Positions 28,648 to 30,804 of a stretch of 30,804 nt of DNA are shown piece by piece. Under the pieces are notes generated by a model. That model made no database searches. It was not told where the DNA came from and was given only the letters and a program-made list of their open reading frames with translations. Source of the stretch: a virus; IMG/VR virus record IMGVR_UViG_3300037042_001813, positions 1 through 30,804 of that record. One strand, written 5' to 3'. A program made the position numbers and the translations under genes. Every line of letters starts with the position of its first letter. Within the stretch, counting starts at the first letter, position 1.

Positions 28648-29417
28648 CAACGGAAATTGTCACGACATCATTCCAGCATAAAACACAAAGGTCAATAGAA
28701 TATAATGGGCAGAAACTTTGGAACTTTGGGGATACTTGCGATATTTTAGGCGTTCTTAGAAATAATGCAAGGCAGTATATGGAAAAAGTAGATATATATT
28801 CCGTAGAAGTCTACTCTGACCGTACTATCGCCAAGACGGGTACAAAGTTCAGGAGACTTCAGCAGGTATTATTTGTAACTTCTAAGGGGATTCGGGACAT
28901 AGCCAGAAAATCTAAGTCACCGATAGCGCAAGCATATATAGACACCTTGCTTGAAGTGAAGATGCCATCCATGCAACAGGAAATAGCCACATTAAAGTCA
29001 ATGCCCGCCGTGCAGGATGATAGGCTTGAACGCATCCTTTCTATAATAGAATCTAATAGCAAGGATAACCGGGCAATCATTGAATTATTCACCTTACAAT
29101 TTTCTACTCAATTCGCAATGGTCAATGCCGAAATAGAAAAACTGAAGGATTCTAAGACTCGCAAGATATTACCTAAGGTTACTGCTGGACACGAATCTCA
29201 GCGGGATGAGGCAAATAATCTTCTGAAAGAAAAGGCTAACAGCATCGGTATAACTGGGCAAGACGTTGGCAGACTCAGGAATGATTACTACCGCCAACTA
29301 AACATTCTTGACGGGGTTGACTATATTGCTACAGCACGGGTACGCAAATGCCCAACCATACAAGTTATAGAGGAAGCAGGAAAACTATCAGACTTGATAG
29401 ACCTACTGAAAAAATAA
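28644..29417 (+). CDS. Bro-N domain phage antirepressor-like protein
   Basis: A 257 aa protein. Residues about 10-110 follow the Bro-N/antirepressor pattern: RSIEYNGQKLWNFGDTCDIL, then GTKFRRLQQVLFVTSKGIRD and SPIAQAYIDTLLEVK. The middle is a long helical linker; the C-terminal ~80 residues (QDVGRLRNDYYRQLNILDGV) form a second domain. Such proteins control the lytic switch by binding repressors or DNA. It is driven by the consensus promoter just upstream with AAGGAGG before ATG 28644. Confidence 0.8.
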   Translation: MTTEIVTTSFQHKTQRSIEYNGQKLWNFGDTCDILGVLRNNARQYMEKVDIYSVEVYSDRTIAKTGTKFRRLQQVLFVTSKGIRDIARKSKSPIAQAYIDTLLEVKMPSMQQEIATLKSMPAVQDDRLERILSIIESNSKDNRAIIELFTLQFSTQFAMVNAEIEKLKDSKTRKILPKVTAGHESQRDEANNLLKEKANSIGITGQDVGRLRNDYYRQLNILDGVDYIATARVRKCPTIQVIEEAGKLSDLIDLLKK

Positions 29418-29432
29418 AAAAGGAGGGTATCA

Positions 29433-29627
29433 ATGACACCACAAAAGTTTTGGATGGTATGGTTAGAGGCCAGCCCGCTGACAAAGCACCGGCATCCGAG
29501 TTACGAGATCGCCAGGTGCGAGGCCGACAGGATAGCGATGCTGCCGGAGAACAAGGGGCGCAAAGTCTACGTCCTTGAGGCGCTGGACTGGCGCTGCAAT
29601 GACGGTATGCCGAAGGTGGAGCTATGA
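29433..29627 (+). CDS. Small early protein (64 aa)
   Basis: A 64 aa protein with AGGAGGG before ATG 29433. FWMVWLEASPLTKHRHPSYE, then ADRIAMLPENKGRKVYVLEA and DWR: a beta-alpha-beta mini-domain with an ASPLTKHRHPS loop that is common among small phage proteins of unknown role. It overlaps the next gene by 4 nt. Confidence 0.65.
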   Translation: MTPQKFWMVWLEASPLTKHRHPSYEIARCEADRIAMLPENKGRKVYVLEALDWRCNDGMPKVEL

Positions 29628-29743
29628 CCTGGGCGGAAGTGTGGGCAAAAGTGCAGGCATCGTTAGCATGGCCACCATTGGAAATGGGCGATGGCCCGGA
29701 GGATTATACTGACTTAGAGGAAAACACCGAGAGGTGGAAGTAA
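29624..29743 (+). CDS. Small acidic protein (39 aa)
   Basis: A 39 aa ORF (MTWAEVWAKVQASLAWPPLE ... ENTERWK), helical then acidic. It starts in an ATGA overlap and ends in TAATG with the next gene. The good coupling is the main support; function unknown. Confidence 0.5.
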   Translation: MTWAEVWAKVQASLAWPPLEMGDGPEDYTDLEENTERWK

Positions 29744-29964
29744 TGCCGATCTATACAGCAACGATAAACTATCGAGGCACCCGTTACATAGAATTTGAAG
29801 CGATGGGTGACGACGAAGCCGGGGAACGCGCAGCCGAGATATTCGATGAGCTTCGCAAAGGCAGCCTGGAAATGGACGATATCGAGATAACACAGAACAC
29901 GTGCAACCGCATGGGAGCCGAGGATATCGCGGAACGCAAGGCCGAAGCGAGGGGCCAGATATGA
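29743..29964 (+). CDS. Small acidic early protein (73 aa)
   Basis: A 73 aa protein, MPIYTATINYRGTRYIEFEA, then an acidic helix (GDDEAGERAAEIFDELRKG) and ELITQ-type strand; a beta-beta-alpha fold frequent in phage early mini-proteins. ATG 29743 in TAATG is chosen over GTG 29734. It ends in ATGA with the next gene. Confidence 0.6.
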   Translation: MPIYTATINYRGTRYIEFEAMGDDEAGERAAEIFDELRKGSLEMDDIEITQNTCNRMGAEDIAERKAEARGQI

Positions 29965-30149
29965 TAACGAGACTCCTCGACGGCATCCTTTTACCAGAGC
30001 ACCGCGCCGCAGGCTTTGGTCTGATGGTTATGACTGATGGGGAATTGCAACTGCACAGGCATGGCATACTACTTCACGGATTTGACGACACAGCAACAAT
30101 GCAATGGATCAACCACATCGTAGAAAATATAAGGAGGGATAATGGCTAA
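29961..30149 (+). CDS. Small early protein (62 aa)
   Basis: A 62 aa protein (MITRLLDGILLPEHRAAGFG ... WINHIVENIRRDNG) with central strands (LMVMTDGELQLHRHGILLHG). The ATG 29961 in the ATGA overlap is preferred to an upstream in-frame ATG at 29901 inside the previous gene. It overlaps the next gene's start by 8 nt and contains that gene's AAGGAGGG. Confidence 0.55.
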   Translation: MITRLLDGILLPEHRAAGFGLMVMTDGELQLHRHGILLHGFDDTATMQWINHIVENIRRDNG

Positions 30150-30804
30150 AATACTCAGCGTACTCGAAAAGACTTCCCAGGCGGGGAAGGCATATTACAT
30201 TATTACCTGTGAAGCGCTTGATAAGCAGATCATCAGCTTTAACAAACTGGCGCTCGGATCTGACGTAAACCCCGACAACCTGGTGCTCAACGATCGAGGA
30301 GACTCTTACAAGTTCAAGAGCGGGACGGACGGTAAAAGCTGGCAGGATAAAAAGGCATCCTATCAAAAGAATGATGACCTCATTATCGCGCAGGTAGCTT
30401 ACAAGGGGATACTGGAATTGGTAAACGGCGGCAAAATGGAACTGACCGACATAACCGAGAACAACATCATCAGGCACGGCACCATGATAAAGAAGGCCGC
30501 AGAGATTATCCGCATAATGGCTGACCCGGCCTACGCGCCGCCCGCAGTAACCGCCGCGCCTGCAGAAAAAAGCCCCGTAGCGGCCCCTGTCGCAGAATTT
30601 AACCTGGACGAAGTGCTGTCCTGCGATTGGGCAACCTTCGATAAAAAGAACTATGACCAGGCATTGGCAGGGATGGCTAAGTATAAAAAACTTAGCGGCG
30701 CATCAGCTAAAGCGTTCTTAGTAGACCAATTCGGCATCGAGTCCAGTTCCATGATACCGATAGCAAAACGTAACGAAGTAATAAAAAATATGGCGGCGCT
30801 TGCA
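30142..30804 (+). CDS. Early protein of unknown function, runs off right edge (partial)
   Basis: ATG 30142 behind AAGGAGGG opens a frame that stays open for 221 codons to the window end. The first ~110 residues are alpha/beta with many strands (ILSVLEKTSQAGKAYYIITC, DLIIAQVAYKGILELVNGGK), reminiscent of an OB-fold or other nucleic acid-associated protein. An Ala/Pro linker (PAYAPPAVTAAPAEKSPVAA) joins a second helical domain (FNLDEVLSCDWATFDKKNYD). It is the start of the downstream early/replication block by position; the fold call is a guess. Confidence 0.7.
   Translation, partial: MAKILSVLEKTSQAGKAYYIITCEALDKQIISFNKLALGSDVNPDNLVLNDRGDSYKFKSGTDGKSWQDKKASYQKNDDLIIAQVAYKGILELVNGGKMELTDITENNIIRHGTMIKKAAEIIRIMADPAYAPPAVTAAPAEKSPVAAPVAEFNLDEVLSCDWATFDKKNYDQALAGMAKYKKLSGASAKAFLVDQFGIESSSMIPIAKRNEVIKNMAALA

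Overview
The window is a 30.8 kb piece of a tailed double-stranded DNA bacteriophage (siphovirus-type) genome or prophage. Every convincing gene is on the + strand. The head and tail genes follow HK97/lambda-like order: terminase subunits, portal, prohead protease, major capsid protein, head-tail connectors, tail tube, tail chaperones, tape measure, tail tip, fibres, lysis. Strong AGGAGG ribosome binding sites and many ATGA/TAATG stop-start overlaps point to a bacterial host with long translationally coupled operons. The host cannot be named from this sequence. No integrase, CRISPR array, insertion sequence or reverse transcriptase is visible.

Layout. 1-82 is the tail of an upstream gene. 123-4901 holds the terminase genes, a run of six tiny proteins (zinc ribbons, single-TM proteins and a Cys/Pro/Tyr-rich protein) and a fused portal-MuF protein. 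4902-5082 carries a tRNA-Thr(UGU) and a second, aberrant tRNA-like element. 5106-9720 has protease, capsid and probable head-accessory genes, with one or two hairpin attenuators. 9721-15505 has connectors, tail terminator, two paralogous tail tube genes (the second with an inserted domain of about 145 residues), chaperone-like genes and a short tape measure (412 aa). 15502-16056 is an inserted HNH endonuclease. 16037-19009 is a tail-tip hub read as five coupled cistrons with duplicated modules. 19011-23909 encodes fibres and adhesins. 23948-25684 is a probable lysis cassette of small membrane proteins and a transglutaminase-like membrane-anchored protein.

25685-26090 has no credible coding capacity but folds into many strong hairpins, including a rod of about 20 bp and a crossing (pseudoknot-like) helix pair. 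I read it as a large structured non-coding RNA of unassigned family. It is followed by an AT-rich regulatory stretch with phased GTGACAAA repeats. 26366-28405 holds small early-type genes and a calcineurin-like phosphoesterase, ending in a terminator. A consensus promoter at 28477-28506 then drives a near-leaderless zinc-ribbon gene and a Bro-N type antirepressor, followed by small early genes and a partial gene running off the right edge.

Working together, the late genes build and package a head on a short flexible tail with a decorated tube and an elaborate adhesin set. The right end is the probable regulatory and early region. The most unusual items are the structured RNA, the fragmented and duplicated tail-tip hub, the duplicated tail tube with a domain insertion, and the odd tRNA-like element.
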